Shown piece by piece: positions 52,322 through 61,656 of a DNA stretch of 64,000 nt. The stretch is from Methanobacteriota archaeon (lineage in GTDB: Archaea; Methanobacteriota; Methanobacteria; Methanobacteriales; Methanobacteriaceae), in contig JAKQFA010000016.1 of assembly GCA_029556335.1 (NCBI GenBank), positions 1 to 64,000 on the forward strand, in the 5' to 3' direction. How positions within the stretch are numbered: position 1 is the stretch's first letter; each line of letters starts with the position of its first letter. The notes under the pieces were generated by a model. That model did no database searches. It was not told the DNA's origin and saw nothing but the letters and a program-made list of their open reading frames with translations. The translations under genes were made by a program, and so were the position numbers.

Positions 52322-54634
52322 ATGGTAGAAAATGTTCTAGAAAGACTAACTAATGATCCCCGATTTCAGGATAAGGTGGAACACCTAGAGGAACTGGAGG
52401 CCCAGGAGGCCCAGTACACCCCTGTAGATGACTTACCCCCCAACATCGAGGACTACCTTCGAAGGGAGAAGATCAAACTCTACCAGCACCAGGCCCAGGC
52501 CATACAATCTGTGAGGGAGGGTGAAAACATCCTCATCACCACCCCCACAGCCTCGGGCAAGACCCTGGCCTTCAACCTACCTGTACTGGAGAAGCTCTCC
52601 CTGGATCCCCAGGCCACCGCACTCTACATCTACCCGGCAAAGGCCCTGTCCAATGACCAGCTGCGGGTACTGCGTGGCCTGGAAAAGGCTTGTGACCTGG
52701 AACTGGATCCGGCTATCTACGATGGGGACACACCACGTGACATACGTCCGGATATACGCCGACACTCCCGGGTGGTCATCACCAACCCATACCAGTTACA
52801 CCTCATATTGGCTTGGCATCACCAGTGGGAGCGGTTCTACTCCCAGTTGAAGTTTGTAGTAATCGACGAGGCCCACCAGTATAGGGGTGTCTTCGGATCC
52901 AACGTGGCCTTCCTCATCAGGAGGTTAAGGCGTATCTGCAACTACTACGGCAGCAACCCCCAGTTCATACTGTCCTCGGCCACCCTGGCCAACCCAGAGG
53001 AGTTCAGCCAGAAACTGGTGGGCCAGTCCTTCCAACTCATAGACCAGGACAGCTCCCCCCGTGGTAGGAAGCACTTCTTGTTCTACAACCCCCATCTAAC
53101 CCCAGGTGCATCCACCCACCAGGAAACAACCCACCTATTTTTATTCTTCATCAGACAGGGCCTGCAGACTTTGTGCTTCACCCTCAGCCGCCGCATGGCG
53201 GAGCTCATTGCCCGTTGGAGTTTGCAGGAACTCCAGGACACTGACCCTGAACTGGCAGGCCAGGTCACAGCCTACCGGGCTGGCTACCTGGCCCCGGAGA
53301 GGAGGAAGATCGAGTATGGATTGAAAACAGGGGCGCTATTGGGGGTGACCACCACCAACGCCCTGGAACTGGGCATCGATATCGGCAGCCTGGATGCGGT
53401 GATCATCTCTGGCTACCCCGGCACCATGATCTCCACCTGGCAACAGGCCGGCCGCTCCGGGCGGAAAAACAACGACTCACTGGTGGTGCTGGTGGCATTT
53501 GAGGGGCCCCTGGACCAGTACTTCATGAAAAATCCCCAGGTATTCTTTGACCGGCACCATGAGAATGCCATCATCGACCTGGAGAACGTGCACATCACCT
53601 TCAACCACCTCCTATGTGCCATGAGCGAACTACCCCTAAGCCGGGAGGAAATAACGAGCTGCTTCCAGACCAGTCCAGGCTTTATGGGACGCCTGATCCG
53701 CAGCCACCAGGTCCGGGAGAGCCAGGACAGGTTCACATACCAGGGGAAGGGCAGCCCTGCCTTCCAGGTGGGACTGCACCACATATCCCGGGACGAGTTC
53801 CAGGTTTACCATGATGGATATCTGCTGGAAACACTGGACCGGCCACATGCCTACCTGGAAGCCCACCACGGAGCGGTGCTCATCAACAAGGGAGAGACCT
53901 ACCTGGTTGAGGAGTTCAACCTCCAGAAGCAGGAGGTGCGGGTGCGTAAAAGGAACCTGGACTACCATACCCAGGTCCTGAAGGAGGTGGATGTCCGGGT
54001 TCTGGAGTGGATTCATCACAAACAAATAGGCCAGTTCAGGGTGCACTACGGGGAGGTGGAGGTCACTGAACACTACCACCGCTACAAGCGCATCAGCCAG
54101 GGCAAAACTGTGGCCACCCACCCCCTGGATCTGCCCCCACTCCACTTCCGAACCAAGGGATTATGGTTCACCCTCCCCGGAGATGTTGAGGACCAGATCA
54201 ACCATTACATCAGTGGACAGGAGGTCTACGAGGGGGGTTTGCACGGTACTGAACACGCCCTCATTGCCATGTTCCCCTTAAAGGTACTGTGTGACCGCTT
54301 TGATATTGGAGGCTTGTCCACCCCACACCACCCCGATACCAGGGGGGCTACCATTTTCATCTACGATGCCTTCCAGGGGGGTATTGGATTGGCTGAGAAG
54401 GCAGTGGAGCTCATGGAGGAACTGGTGGAGCTTACCTATGATATGGTGCGCGGCTGCCAGTGCCGGGATGGCTGTCCCTCCTGCATCTACTCCCCCAAGT
54501 GTGGTAACGACAACCAGCCCCTGCACAAGAGAAGCACCCAGTACATACTCAGCCGGATCCTAAAGCTCATGGGCAAGGTAGATGAGGCCGATATCCACCT
54601 AGAAGGGGCAACTGCACACAACGGATCAGAGTAA
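52322..54634 (+). CDS. DEAH helicase with DUF1998 (MrfA/Hrq1-like)
   Basis: 770 residues. Helicase motifs: TTPTASGKTLAFN (about 75), VVIDEAHQYRG (about 180), SSATL, and QQAGRSGRKN (about 375). The C-terminus has the DUF1998 cysteine set CQCRDGCPSCIYSPKCG (about 712-730), which marks the MrfA/Hrq1 group. Bacterial MrfA removes mitomycin-type DNA lesions, and Hrq1 helps in crosslink repair. The 28-base gap after the Hhe-like gene means one transcript, so the helicases may work as a unit in defence or DNA repair (inference). GAGG lies 9 bases before the ATG at 52322. Confidence 0.9.
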   Translation: MVENVLERLTNDPRFQDKVEHLEELEAQEAQYTPVDDLPPNIEDYLRREKIKLYQHQAQAIQSVREGENILITTPTASGKTLAFNLPVLEKLSLDPQATALYIYPAKALSNDQLRVLRGLEKACDLELDPAIYDGDTPRDIRPDIRRHSRVVITNPYQLHLILAWHHQWERFYSQLKFVVIDEAHQYRGVFGSNVAFLIRRLRRICNYYGSNPQFILSSATLANPEEFSQKLVGQSFQLIDQDSSPRGRKHFLFYNPHLTPGASTHQETTHLFLFFIRQGLQTLCFTLSRRMAELIARWSLQELQDTDPELAGQVTAYRAGYLAPERRKIEYGLKTGALLGVTTTNALELGIDIGSLDAVIISGYPGTMISTWQQAGRSGRKNNDSLVVLVAFEGPLDQYFMKNPQVFFDRHHENAIIDLENVHITFNHLLCAMSELPLSREEITSCFQTSPGFMGRLIRSHQVRESQDRFTYQGKGSPAFQVGLHHISRDEFQVYHDGYLLETLDRPHAYLEAHHGAVLINKGETYLVEEFNLQKQEVRVRKRNLDYHTQVLKEVDVRVLEWIHHKQIGQFRVHYGEVEVTEHYHRYKRISQGKTVATHPLDLPPLHFRTKGLWFTLPGDVEDQINHYISGQEVYEGGLHGTEHALIAMFPLKVLCDRFDIGGLSTPHHPDTRGATIFIYDAFQGGIGLAEKAVELMEELVELTYDMVRGCQCRDGCPSCIYSPKCGNDNQPLHKRSTQYILSRILKLMGKVDEADIHLEGATAHNGSE

Positions 54635-54911
54635 ATCCAGATGTATAGTTACGGGTGGCCCAGAAGGAGTGATTAGGTTCTTGACAGGCTTAAAGTTGAT
54701 GCAGGTGGTGATTCATCCTTTCCTACCCAGAGGATCCCCACATCTCTCCTCCTAGGTATCCCAATGTATGGCCATTTACAAGTCCCCCCTATTCATTCTT
54801 ACGGTTTTTCCAGACTTGAAATCACACCAGAACCGGATTGTTGGATACAGGGTAAGGGGGGGGCCACTGGAATGTCAACCACTTATAAAGACATCCCACA
54901 TCCACTAGGGG
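54635..54911. other. Leader region before the small membrane gene
   Basis: No gene is seen. TTATAAAG at 54883-54890 is a TATA element, 25 bases before the ATG at 54912. Several C-rich and G-rich blocks lie upstream without a stable hairpin that I can point to. Confidence 0.4.
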
Positions 54912-55103
54912 ATGGCGTCTAAGAATCCGATTGTCAGGCTAGATCTATTCCATCAAAGCCCCCAACTTCTTTTTTTTATATGGATGTGGATCATTACTGG
55001 AGGCTGCGCTTTCTTTGGCAGGGACATCCAAATGGCGTTGTTTTTCATACCAGCAATATTGTTATGTCTAATCAAGGAAATTATTAATACTAGTTGGGGG
55101 TAA
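54912..55103 (+). CDS. Possible leaderless small membrane protein
   Basis: 63 residues: a short start and two hydrophobic stretches (LLFFIWMWIITGGCAFF and ALFFIPAILLCLIKEI). The TATA box centred 25 bases before its ATG would put transcription at the start codon, as in leaderless archaeal genes. No homologue is known to me. It lies between the helicase and HEPN genes and could be their membrane partner. A chance frame remains possible. Confidence 0.4.
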   Translation: MASKNPIVRLDLFHQSPQLLFFIWMWIITGGCAFFGRDIQMALFFIPAILLCLIKEIINTSWG

Positions 55104-55161
55104 TTAAAAAAATACAGGGGGGTAATCAATGTGAAGGAAACTAACCAATATGGTGATTGTT

Positions 55162-55647
55162 ATGGAAGAAGTAAACAGACTGTACCAGCAAGGTTACATA
55201 GAGAAGATCAACCCCTCCCCACTCAAGAGTCAACTGTCCCTAAAAGAAGCCCGTATATGGCTGAAGGAGGCTAGACTAAATTGTAACAGTGGAGGTTACC
55301 GTTCCTCGCGTATTGCCTGTTACATGGCATTCTTCCATGCCGCCCGGTCTGTGTTACAGCGTGATGGTTACCAGGAAGACAAACCAGAATACCTGGCCCT
55401 TTATCTAGAAAAATATAACAGGGAAGGACTTCTGGAGGAAGAATGGACCCAACTACTGCAATGGATAATGAACCTGCACCACCAGGACCTGTACCACTTC
55501 CAGGCCTTCCCCTCCTCTGAGGAAGCTGATGAGGCCATACAGCACGGAGCTGACTTCGTGGAAAGGATCAGCATCCTCCTGGATGAAACCAACTACGCTA
55601 AGAAGGCCTTCCTGAAACAGAACGCCGTGGAAAGGGCATACTTGTAG
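55162..55647 (+). CDS. HEPN-domain protein
   Basis: 161 residues of helical bundle. LSLKEARIWLKEARLNC and SSRIACYMAFFHAARSVLQRDGY are the HEPN core, where the RxxCYxAFFHAAR segment matches nucleotidyltransferase-linked HEPN proteins. GGTGAT lies 4 bases before the ATG at 55162, preferred to 55150. HEPN proteins often act as RNases or with MNT partners in toxin-antitoxin and defence loci; no MNT gene lies next to it, and the canonical RxxxxxH RNase motif is not seen, so activity is unknown. Confidence 0.78.
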   Translation: MEEVNRLYQQGYIEKINPSPLKSQLSLKEARIWLKEARLNCNSGGYRSSRIACYMAFFHAARSVLQRDGYQEDKPEYLALYLEKYNREGLLEEEWTQLLQWIMNLHHQDLYHFQAFPSSEEADEAIQHGADFVERISILLDETNYAKKAFLKQNAVERAYL

Positions 55648-55745
55648 GATCCACCCATTCCTTCTTCTTATTCATTTTAAGCCCCATGCACATTTCTTCC
55701 TCTAAGTCACTCTTTTTTTAGCCATCCACACTCTACCCCTTAAGA

Positions 55746-56612
55746 TCAGATCTTCTTTTTAGACTGGATCAGCCTATGAACAGCCTCCCGGTTAACCTTT
55801 CTCTGGTAGAGGGGCCGGTCATCCTCCTGGTAGATGGACAAGTTCTCCTCGAAAGTCGCCTTATCCGGGTTCTGGTAGAACACTCCCAGGGGATAGGGCA
55901 TGGTTTCAGTTGCCCTCTGGAAGGCCTCCACCCTGTCCCGGGGGTTATGATCCTCCAGGTAGTAGCTGTTCTCCTGGAACCACTGGTAGGTGTTAACCCG
56001 GTTGAAGGTTACGCAGGGCTGGAATATATCCACCAGGGCGTAGCCCCTATGCAGGATGGCCTGTTTAATGATCTCCCGGGTTTTATCAACATCCCCGGCA
56101 AAGGCCCTGGCCACAAAACCGGCACCCAGGGCTATGGCTACGGATAAGGGGTTGAAGGGCTCCTCGAAAACTCCCTCCACCTGCAGGGGGGTGCGGAAGT
56201 CCCGCTGACTGGTGGGACTGGCCTGTCCCTTGGTTAAGCCGTAGACCATGTTGTTGTGCACCAGGTTGGTGAGGTCCACGTTGCGGCGGATGGTGTGCAG
56301 GAAGTGGTTACCACCCTCCCCGTACATGCAGCCATCGCCACTGACATCCACCACCGTAAGCCCTGGATTGGAGGCCCTGATACCTGTTGCTGGGGATAGG
56401 GACCGGCCATGCAGCCCATTGAAAACGTTGCTTTTCAGGTAGTGGGGGAGTTTCCCGGCCTGCCCAATCCCGGATACCAGTACCAATTTCTCTGGCTCAA
56501 TCTCCAAGTCGGATAGGGCCAGTTTCAGGGCCCTTAGGATCCCGAAATTCCCGCAACCAGGACACCAGGCCACATCAGCATCTGGCTGGTCATAAAGCTC
56601 TGGTTTCATCAT
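55746..56612 (-). CDS. 2-oxoacid:ferredoxin oxidoreductase beta subunit
   Basis: 288 residues. CPGCGNFGILRALKLAL starts the TPP-binding subunit with the two Cys that ligate a cluster, and the TPP site shows GDGCMYGEGGNHFLHTIRRNV and VHNNMVYGLTKGQASPT. It oxidises a 2-oxoacid with CoA to the acyl-CoA and CO2 and reduces ferredoxin. Its ATG overlaps the stop of the alpha-gamma gene by 4 bases, so the two are translated together. The substrate (pyruvate, 2-oxoglutarate or another) is not clear. A ferredoxin-like delta subunit is absent. Confidence 0.88.
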   Translation of the reverse strand: MMKPELYDQPDADVAWCPGCGNFGILRALKLALSDLEIEPEKLVLVSGIGQAGKLPHYLKSNVFNGLHGRSLSPATGIRASNPGLTVVDVSGDGCMYGEGGNHFLHTIRRNVDLTNLVHNNMVYGLTKGQASPTSQRDFRTPLQVEGVFEEPFNPLSVAIALGAGFVARAFAGDVDKTREIIKQAILHRGYALVDIFQPCVTFNRVNTYQWFQENSYYLEDHNPRDRVEAFQRATETMPYPLGVFYQNPDKATFEENLSIYQEDDRPLYQRKVNREAVHRLIQSKKKI

Positions 56613-58291
56613 AGCACCTCCCTTACACTCCGCAGCACTTCCTCCACCGAGAAGGGCATCCCATTGTACTTAGCAACTCTTTCCTGGATGTCCACCCCGT
56701 ATTCCAGTTTCAGGAGATTAGAAAACTGGCCCTTGATGTTGTTCTCATAGGCCACTGTCTTTTTACCTGCCAGGTACTTCTCTGTGTCAGGGTGCAGGGG
56801 ATACACCTGTTGGAAGTGTAAAAAGCCAAGATCATCCCTGTCCAGCTTCCTCCTGGCCTCCTCCAGGGGGTGGTAGGTGGAGCCCCACCCCACCAGTAGC
56901 ACCTCACAGTCCTCCTCGCCGTAGAGGGTTGGGGGCAGGGCCTCCTTCCTCAAGTTCTGGAGTTTGTGGTAGCGCTTCTCCACCATCCTGGATCTTAACT
57001 CCAGGTCCTCGGTGATGTGACCATCCTCATCGTGTTCATCTGCGTCCACCACCACCAGTCCCCCTCCATAGCCAGGCACCCCCCGGGGGGAGATACCATT
57101 CCTGGTTAACTGGTAACGCTGGTAGTCTTCTTCTGTCTTTACCAGGTAGCTTTCCCATTTCAGGTCCACCAGATCCTCCTCTGGGAGGTTGTAGTGCAGG
57201 TCAGCCAGGTACTGGTCACTGAGTATGAAAACCGGGATCTGATACTCTTCCGCCAATTGGAAGGCCCGCTGGGACAACTGGTAGGCGTCTTCCAGCCTCC
57301 CCGGGGCGAAGATGGCCCGTGCAAATTCTCCCGGCCCACTGTAAAGGGCCAGGTCCAGGTCCTCCTGGGAGCTGCGGGTGGGAAGGCCCACCGCTGGTCC
57401 TGGACGCATGCCAATGTAGATCACCACCGGGGTTTCGGTCATCCCGGACAGGCCCACTGCCTCTGTCATGAGGGCAAAGCCACTCCCGGAGGTGGCCACC
57501 ATACTGGATGCCCCGGTGTAGGAAGCCCCCAGGGCCATATTTATGGCGGCGATCTCATCCTCGGCTTGTTCAAACACCACCCCCACCTCTCTTCCATGCT
57601 CTGCCATGTAGACCTGCACTGGTGTGGAGGGGGTCATGGGGTAGGAGGCTATGAATTTACAGCCCCCACTCATACAGCCCAGTGCCACGGCTTCACTACC
57701 ATTAAGGAGCACCTGGTCTGCTACTGAGGGGTCCCTTTCTACTTCTACTTTACCCCAGGACTCAGCCATCTGGTAGCCCTCCCTTCCAGCCTGAATATCC
57801 TTCTGCAGTATCTCCTCCCCCTTCCGGCTGAACATGGCAGTCAGGCACTGGTTGAATATATCAGCATCCACCTGGAACAGGTTGCACACCGCCCCGGCGG
57901 CGATGATGTTGGCATAGATGGGGCTCCCTATTTCCTGGGCCAGTTTCAAAAAGGGCAAACCCAGGGCAGGATATTCCACGTCCTTCTCATCACCCATAAC
58001 CACGGTATCCGGATATATCCGGTTCTTAAGGTGCTCCAGGGCCCCGGGGCTCAGGGCCACCAAGAGGTCGGTGTGTTCCTTGTAGGCTGAAACCCTCCTA
58101 CTGGACACCCTGATCTGGGTGGAGTTCTGTCCACCCCGCACCCGGGACATGTACTCCTTAGAGGCGCAGACATTGTATCCCGCCATTTTAAAGGCCCACA
58201 GGAGTATCTGCTCCACGGTCTGGATTCCCTGACCAGCCTCACCCCCCAGGACCAGAGTCACATCATCCTTAGTTTTGAACTTAAAATCCAT
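56609..58291 (-). CDS. 2-oxoacid:ferredoxin oxidoreductase, fused gamma-alpha subunit
   Basis: 560 residues. Residues 1-180 are the gamma domain (VLGGEAGQGIQTVEQIL, EYMSRVRGGQNSTQIRVS), and the rest is the alpha domain (GSEAVALGCMSGGCKFIASYPMTPSTPV, SGSGFALMTEAVGL). Such a fusion is known in two-subunit 2-oxoacid enzymes and differs from the separate four-subunit KorABCD and PorABCD of most methanogens. The ATG at 58291 has GGGGGG 8 bases before it; ATG at 58309 is upstream in frame. It lies before the beta gene with a 4-base overlap. Confidence 0.9.
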   Translation of the reverse strand: MDFKFKTKDDVTLVLGGEAGQGIQTVEQILLWAFKMAGYNVCASKEYMSRVRGGQNSTQIRVSSRRVSAYKEHTDLLVALSPGALEHLKNRIYPDTVVMGDEKDVEYPALGLPFLKLAQEIGSPIYANIIAAGAVCNLFQVDADIFNQCLTAMFSRKGEEILQKDIQAGREGYQMAESWGKVEVERDPSVADQVLLNGSEAVALGCMSGGCKFIASYPMTPSTPVQVYMAEHGREVGVVFEQAEDEIAAINMALGASYTGASSMVATSGSGFALMTEAVGLSGMTETPVVIYIGMRPGPAVGLPTRSSQEDLDLALYSGPGEFARAIFAPGRLEDAYQLSQRAFQLAEEYQIPVFILSDQYLADLHYNLPEEDLVDLKWESYLVKTEEDYQRYQLTRNGISPRGVPGYGGGLVVVDADEHDEDGHITEDLELRSRMVEKRYHKLQNLRKEALPPTLYGEEDCEVLLVGWGSTYHPLEEARRKLDRDDLGFLHFQQVYPLHPDTEKYLAGKKTVAYENNIKGQFSNLLKLEYGVDIQERVAKYNGMPFSVEEVLRSVREVL

Positions 58292-58479
58292 ACAAAAAAC
58301 CCCCCACATCCAGTGGCTTAAGATGCAACTGGAGAATATCGAACCACCAATGATGTGTATAATATATTTGTTCAGTCCATTACTTAGTGATATGGATAGT
58401 GAAGGTGGTATCCAGGTTTCTCTCTAGACGGATATGGATGTAAAAAAAAAGTTTTGGTAACCCCATTCTAGTTAAGCCT

Positions 58480-59955
58480 TTATAGTAAGGCCATATACCT
58501 TAAGAGTGCTATCATCTGATTGTAGGAGCTTGTTACACTGCCAGGTGCCACTGTATTATGTCTGGATTTAACTTCACATGTAACTGCAGGGATTCCTGCT
58601 AAGTTACACACATCTTCCACTGCTCCTGGATAGGATGCTCCGGCTTGGTGTTGGCTAATTAAACTGTTCCTGGTTTGTTGACTAATGGACAAGGCCATCT
58701 TGTAGCTTTCGTATGTGGGATACCTGGTACAGAGGATGCTGGTTTTTCCTGGAACACCTCTTGGTTTTGTGGAGTGGAAGTCTCCCAGGGCGTTGACATT
58801 GAACTGCCGGGCCAGTGTAATGATTTTGTTGGTGGGAGTGCCTGGTTTGTTGGCAACTTGGTTTGGATTTGCACCCTTCCAGTATCTGCTTTTCCTAGCT
58901 GTTGCAGATGGTATGGCAAAGGGCACCACGTAGATGGTTCCCTTAATTGAAGTTTTACTGAGGTTGTTTATCAGTCTCATGGCAGCTATAACTGCTGGAA
59001 CCTCGTTCCCATGGACACCAGCCACAACCATTACCCTAGGGCCGCTGCCGTCACCAAAGGTTACCATGGGGGTTCCTTTCTTTGCAGCGGCAAGGATCTG
59101 GTTGGTCAGTGTAGTTTTGGGGAGATTTTTGTACACCAGTTTATTCTTCCTGATATCTCCTCCAGTCCCGTAGTGGATGATATCAATTCTGTAGATACTC
59201 ACAGTGAAGCTGCTAACTATTAACGAGTTGGGATTACCGGACTGGTCAGTTACCGCTCCAGGGTGGAGGGTTAAGGTGTACAGGGATTGTGGTAAGGGAT
59301 GGATGGGTGTTATGGTGAGTGTGTTGCTGGATATAGCTGTGGTGTAGGCTACCTTGGCTCCGTTGCCGTTTACCAGGTCGATCCATAGGTTCCCTGTTTT
59401 AATGTCCTCGTTGAAGCTTACTTTGATGGCCTTGGCAGAGCCTACATTAAATGCACCAGGGGCAGGATCAATGGAGTTTATAAGGGGAGGGGTGGTGTCC
59501 CTCTGGATGAGGATGCCCTTAGACAGTATGTTGTTATCTTCATCCAACTCGGAGAGTTCCTTGGATGAATCTGTTACAAAAATAAGGTTATAATATCCTG
59601 CTGCAGTATCTGCTGGGATCAGAACGGGGATACTCAGATTTAATGGGGTGTTTGCTTCCCGTGGGGCCGTCTGTCTATTGGTGTATAAAATCTGGTCTGA
59701 ATCATCTATTGCAGTGTCCTGTGATAGGTAGAGGGTGTCCTTGTAGCCTGCATCATCACTTGTTGCAGCACCAGTATTCCAATTAGTAATCTTTACGAGG
59801 ATGCTTTGCCCCGCGTAAACACTATCTGGGGCCTGTATATCCGTGTTTGTTAGGTCTGGCAGTTCAGCACCATAGGAGGTGTTTGAACTGCTAAAGACAA
59901 ACAAGCTTATGAAAAGTAGTGGAAGTAGGAATATAAGATGCTTCTTATGGTACAT
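58480..59955 (-). CDS. Secreted succinylglutamate-desuccinylase-like protein with CARDB and Ig-like domains
   Basis: 491 residues. A signal peptide (about 1-30) is followed by a CARDB domain (PDLTNTDIQAPDSVYAGQSI), an Ig-like Big_5 domain (DTTPPLINSIDPAPGAF to VSSFTVS) and a C-terminal zinc hydrolase. The last shows VVAGVHGNEVPAV (H-x2-E zinc site), ALGDFHSTKP and EVKSRH as in the succinylglutamate desuccinylase/aspartoacylase and M14-like fold. It acts outside the cell on an amide or peptide, possibly in cell-wall work. The substrate is unknown. It stands alone, after an A/T-rich leader. Confidence 0.82.
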   Translation of the reverse strand: MYHKKHLIFLLPLLFISLFVFSSSNTSYGAELPDLTNTDIQAPDSVYAGQSILVKITNWNTGAATSDDAGYKDTLYLSQDTAIDDSDQILYTNRQTAPREANTPLNLSIPVLIPADTAAGYYNLIFVTDSSKELSELDEDNNILSKGILIQRDTTPPLINSIDPAPGAFNVGSAKAIKVSFNEDIKTGNLWIDLVNGNGAKVAYTTAISSNTLTITPIHPLPQSLYTLTLHPGAVTDQSGNPNSLIVSSFTVSIYRIDIIHYGTGGDIRKNKLVYKNLPKTTLTNQILAAAKKGTPMVTFGDGSGPRVMVVAGVHGNEVPAVIAAMRLINNLSKTSIKGTIYVVPFAIPSATARKSRYWKGANPNQVANKPGTPTNKIITLARQFNVNALGDFHSTKPRGVPGKTSILCTRYPTYESYKMALSISQQTRNSLISQHQAGASYPGAVEDVCNLAGIPAVTCEVKSRHNTVAPGSVTSSYNQMIALLRYMALL

Positions 59956-60196
59956 TTTTTGTTCATCCCCCTTGAGAATGATAATATATTTTGTCTAGAA
60001 TGTAATGGTAATACTAGGACTTTATTTAATATAATTTTTTTTGTACAAAACACAAAAAAAATAGGGGGACAGTGGAAGGGATTCTAAACAGAGGGGAGCA
60101 CCTTAGAAGATCCTGTGGATGGGGGTTCCTGAAAAAGTTCCTGGCCCATGTTTTCTGATGCAGAGAATGGGGCTCATCCAGGGGAGTAACCCGAGA

Positions 60197-61600
60197 TCAG
60201 TAGGCGTTCTCATCCACCAGGTGAAAGAGGCTGCGGAAGAAGATCCTTATATCCAATCCCAGGGTCCAGTTCTCCACATAATATATATCATACTTGATCC
60301 TCCTCTTAATGGAGGTATCACCCCGGTAACCGTTGACCTGGGCCCAGCCAGTCATCCCGGGTCGGACATGGTGCTTGATCATGTACTTGGGTATCTGGTC
60401 CCGGAATTCATCCACGAAGAGGGGTCGTTCTGGTCGGGGTCCGATGAGGCTCATCTCCCCCTTCAGGATGTTGAATAGCTGGGGCAGTTCATCGATGCTG
60501 GTCCGGCGGATGAAGCTACCGAAGCGGGTGATGCGGGGGTCTCCCTTGGTGGTCCACTGGGATTTTTCCTCATCCTCATCCTGGACCTTCATGCTGCGGA
60601 ACTTGTACATCATGAATTTCTTCCGGTTGAGGCCCACCCTTTCCTGGCTGAAGATAACCGGACCAGGGGAGTTGACCTTCACCAGGATGGCCACCACCAA
60701 GAGTAGGGGTGACAGGATCATCAGGGCCACCAGGGCGAAGACCACATCCAGGATCCTCTTCATGGCATTGCGGAAGGTGTTGTCCAGGGGCACGTAGCGG
60801 ATCTTAATAAGGGGCATGTCATCGATGAGGTCGATGTAGGGCTTGGCCGGGAAGTAGCGGTAGTAGTCGGGTATGATCTGTGCCTTTATACCATGCTTCT
60901 CACAGGTATCCACGATCTCTTCGAAAAGGTCGTAGTGCCTCAGGGGTAGGGTGATGATGACCTGGTCCACCTCCCGGGTCATGAGCACATCTTCCAGGTC
61001 TTCAATCCGGCCTATCACCTTTGAATGCAGGATCTGGTATCTTGGATCATTTTTATCATCGAGAAATCCCATGATCCGGTAGCCCAGGTAGGTGTTATCC
61101 TCCACCTTCTGGGCGAATCTCTCGGCCAGTTCCCCGGCTCCAATAACCAGGATGTGCTTGATGTTGTAGTCCCTGCTCCTGATGTAATGCAAGGTCTGGC
61201 GCAGGAGAAAACGTTCTAGTATGGAAAAGACGATGCTGAAGATGGCGAACATGGCCAGCAGGTACCGGGAGTAGTCGGTTAACTCCAGTACAAAGAGCAC
61301 CGTTGCCAGTACCAGAACCCCCACCAGGTTGACCTTTATGATCTGGAAGGCCTCGGATCCTATGTCCTGCCTGGTTCTCTGGGGATCGTAGAGGTTGAAA
61401 TTATAGTACAAGAGGATGTACATGGGTATAATCAGTACAAGTGGGGTCATGTAATGGTAAAATCCCCATTGGCTGCTGCCAAAGCCCAGCAGATCAGTTT
61501 CGAAGCGTATGTACCAGGCCAGGAACAGGGAGAAGGTGATAACCGCCACATCGATGAGGATGAGGATCAGGTTAAAGAATCTCTGGTACTGTTTGATCAT
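60197..61600 (-). CDS. Polyprenyl-phosphate sugar-1-phosphate transferase
   Basis: 467 residues. Four N-terminal hydrophobic helices (about 10-125), a CoA-binding-like Rossmann part (HILVIGAGELAERFAQKV) and the C-terminal bacterial sugar transferase domain with RILDVVFALVAL, FSQERVGLNRKKFMMYKFRSM and RRTSIDELPQLFNILKGEMS. It starts glycan chains by moving a sugar-phosphate to a lipid phosphate at the membrane, as in WbaP/WcaJ-type enzymes. It is the last gene of the glycosyltransferase cluster (minus strand) and probably works on a surface glycan. Confidence 0.9.
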   Translation of the reverse strand: MIKQYQRFFNLILILIDVAVITFSLFLAWYIRFETDLLGFGSSQWGFYHYMTPLVLIIPMYILLYYNFNLYDPQRTRQDIGSEAFQIIKVNLVGVLVLATVLFVLELTDYSRYLLAMFAIFSIVFSILERFLLRQTLHYIRSRDYNIKHILVIGAGELAERFAQKVEDNTYLGYRIMGFLDDKNDPRYQILHSKVIGRIEDLEDVLMTREVDQVIITLPLRHYDLFEEIVDTCEKHGIKAQIIPDYYRYFPAKPYIDLIDDMPLIKIRYVPLDNTFRNAMKRILDVVFALVALMILSPLLLVVAILVKVNSPGPVIFSQERVGLNRKKFMMYKFRSMKVQDEDEEKSQWTTKGDPRITRFGSFIRRTSIDELPQLFNILKGEMSLIGPRPERPLFVDEFRDQIPKYMIKHHVRPGMTGWAQVNGYRGDTSIKRRIKYDIYYVENWTLGLDIRIFFRSLFHLVDENAY

Positions 61601-61656
61601 GTAAAGGGCACTCCAGATAGGTATGAGACAGGCTTTTTACTTTTTATATTGGCAAA

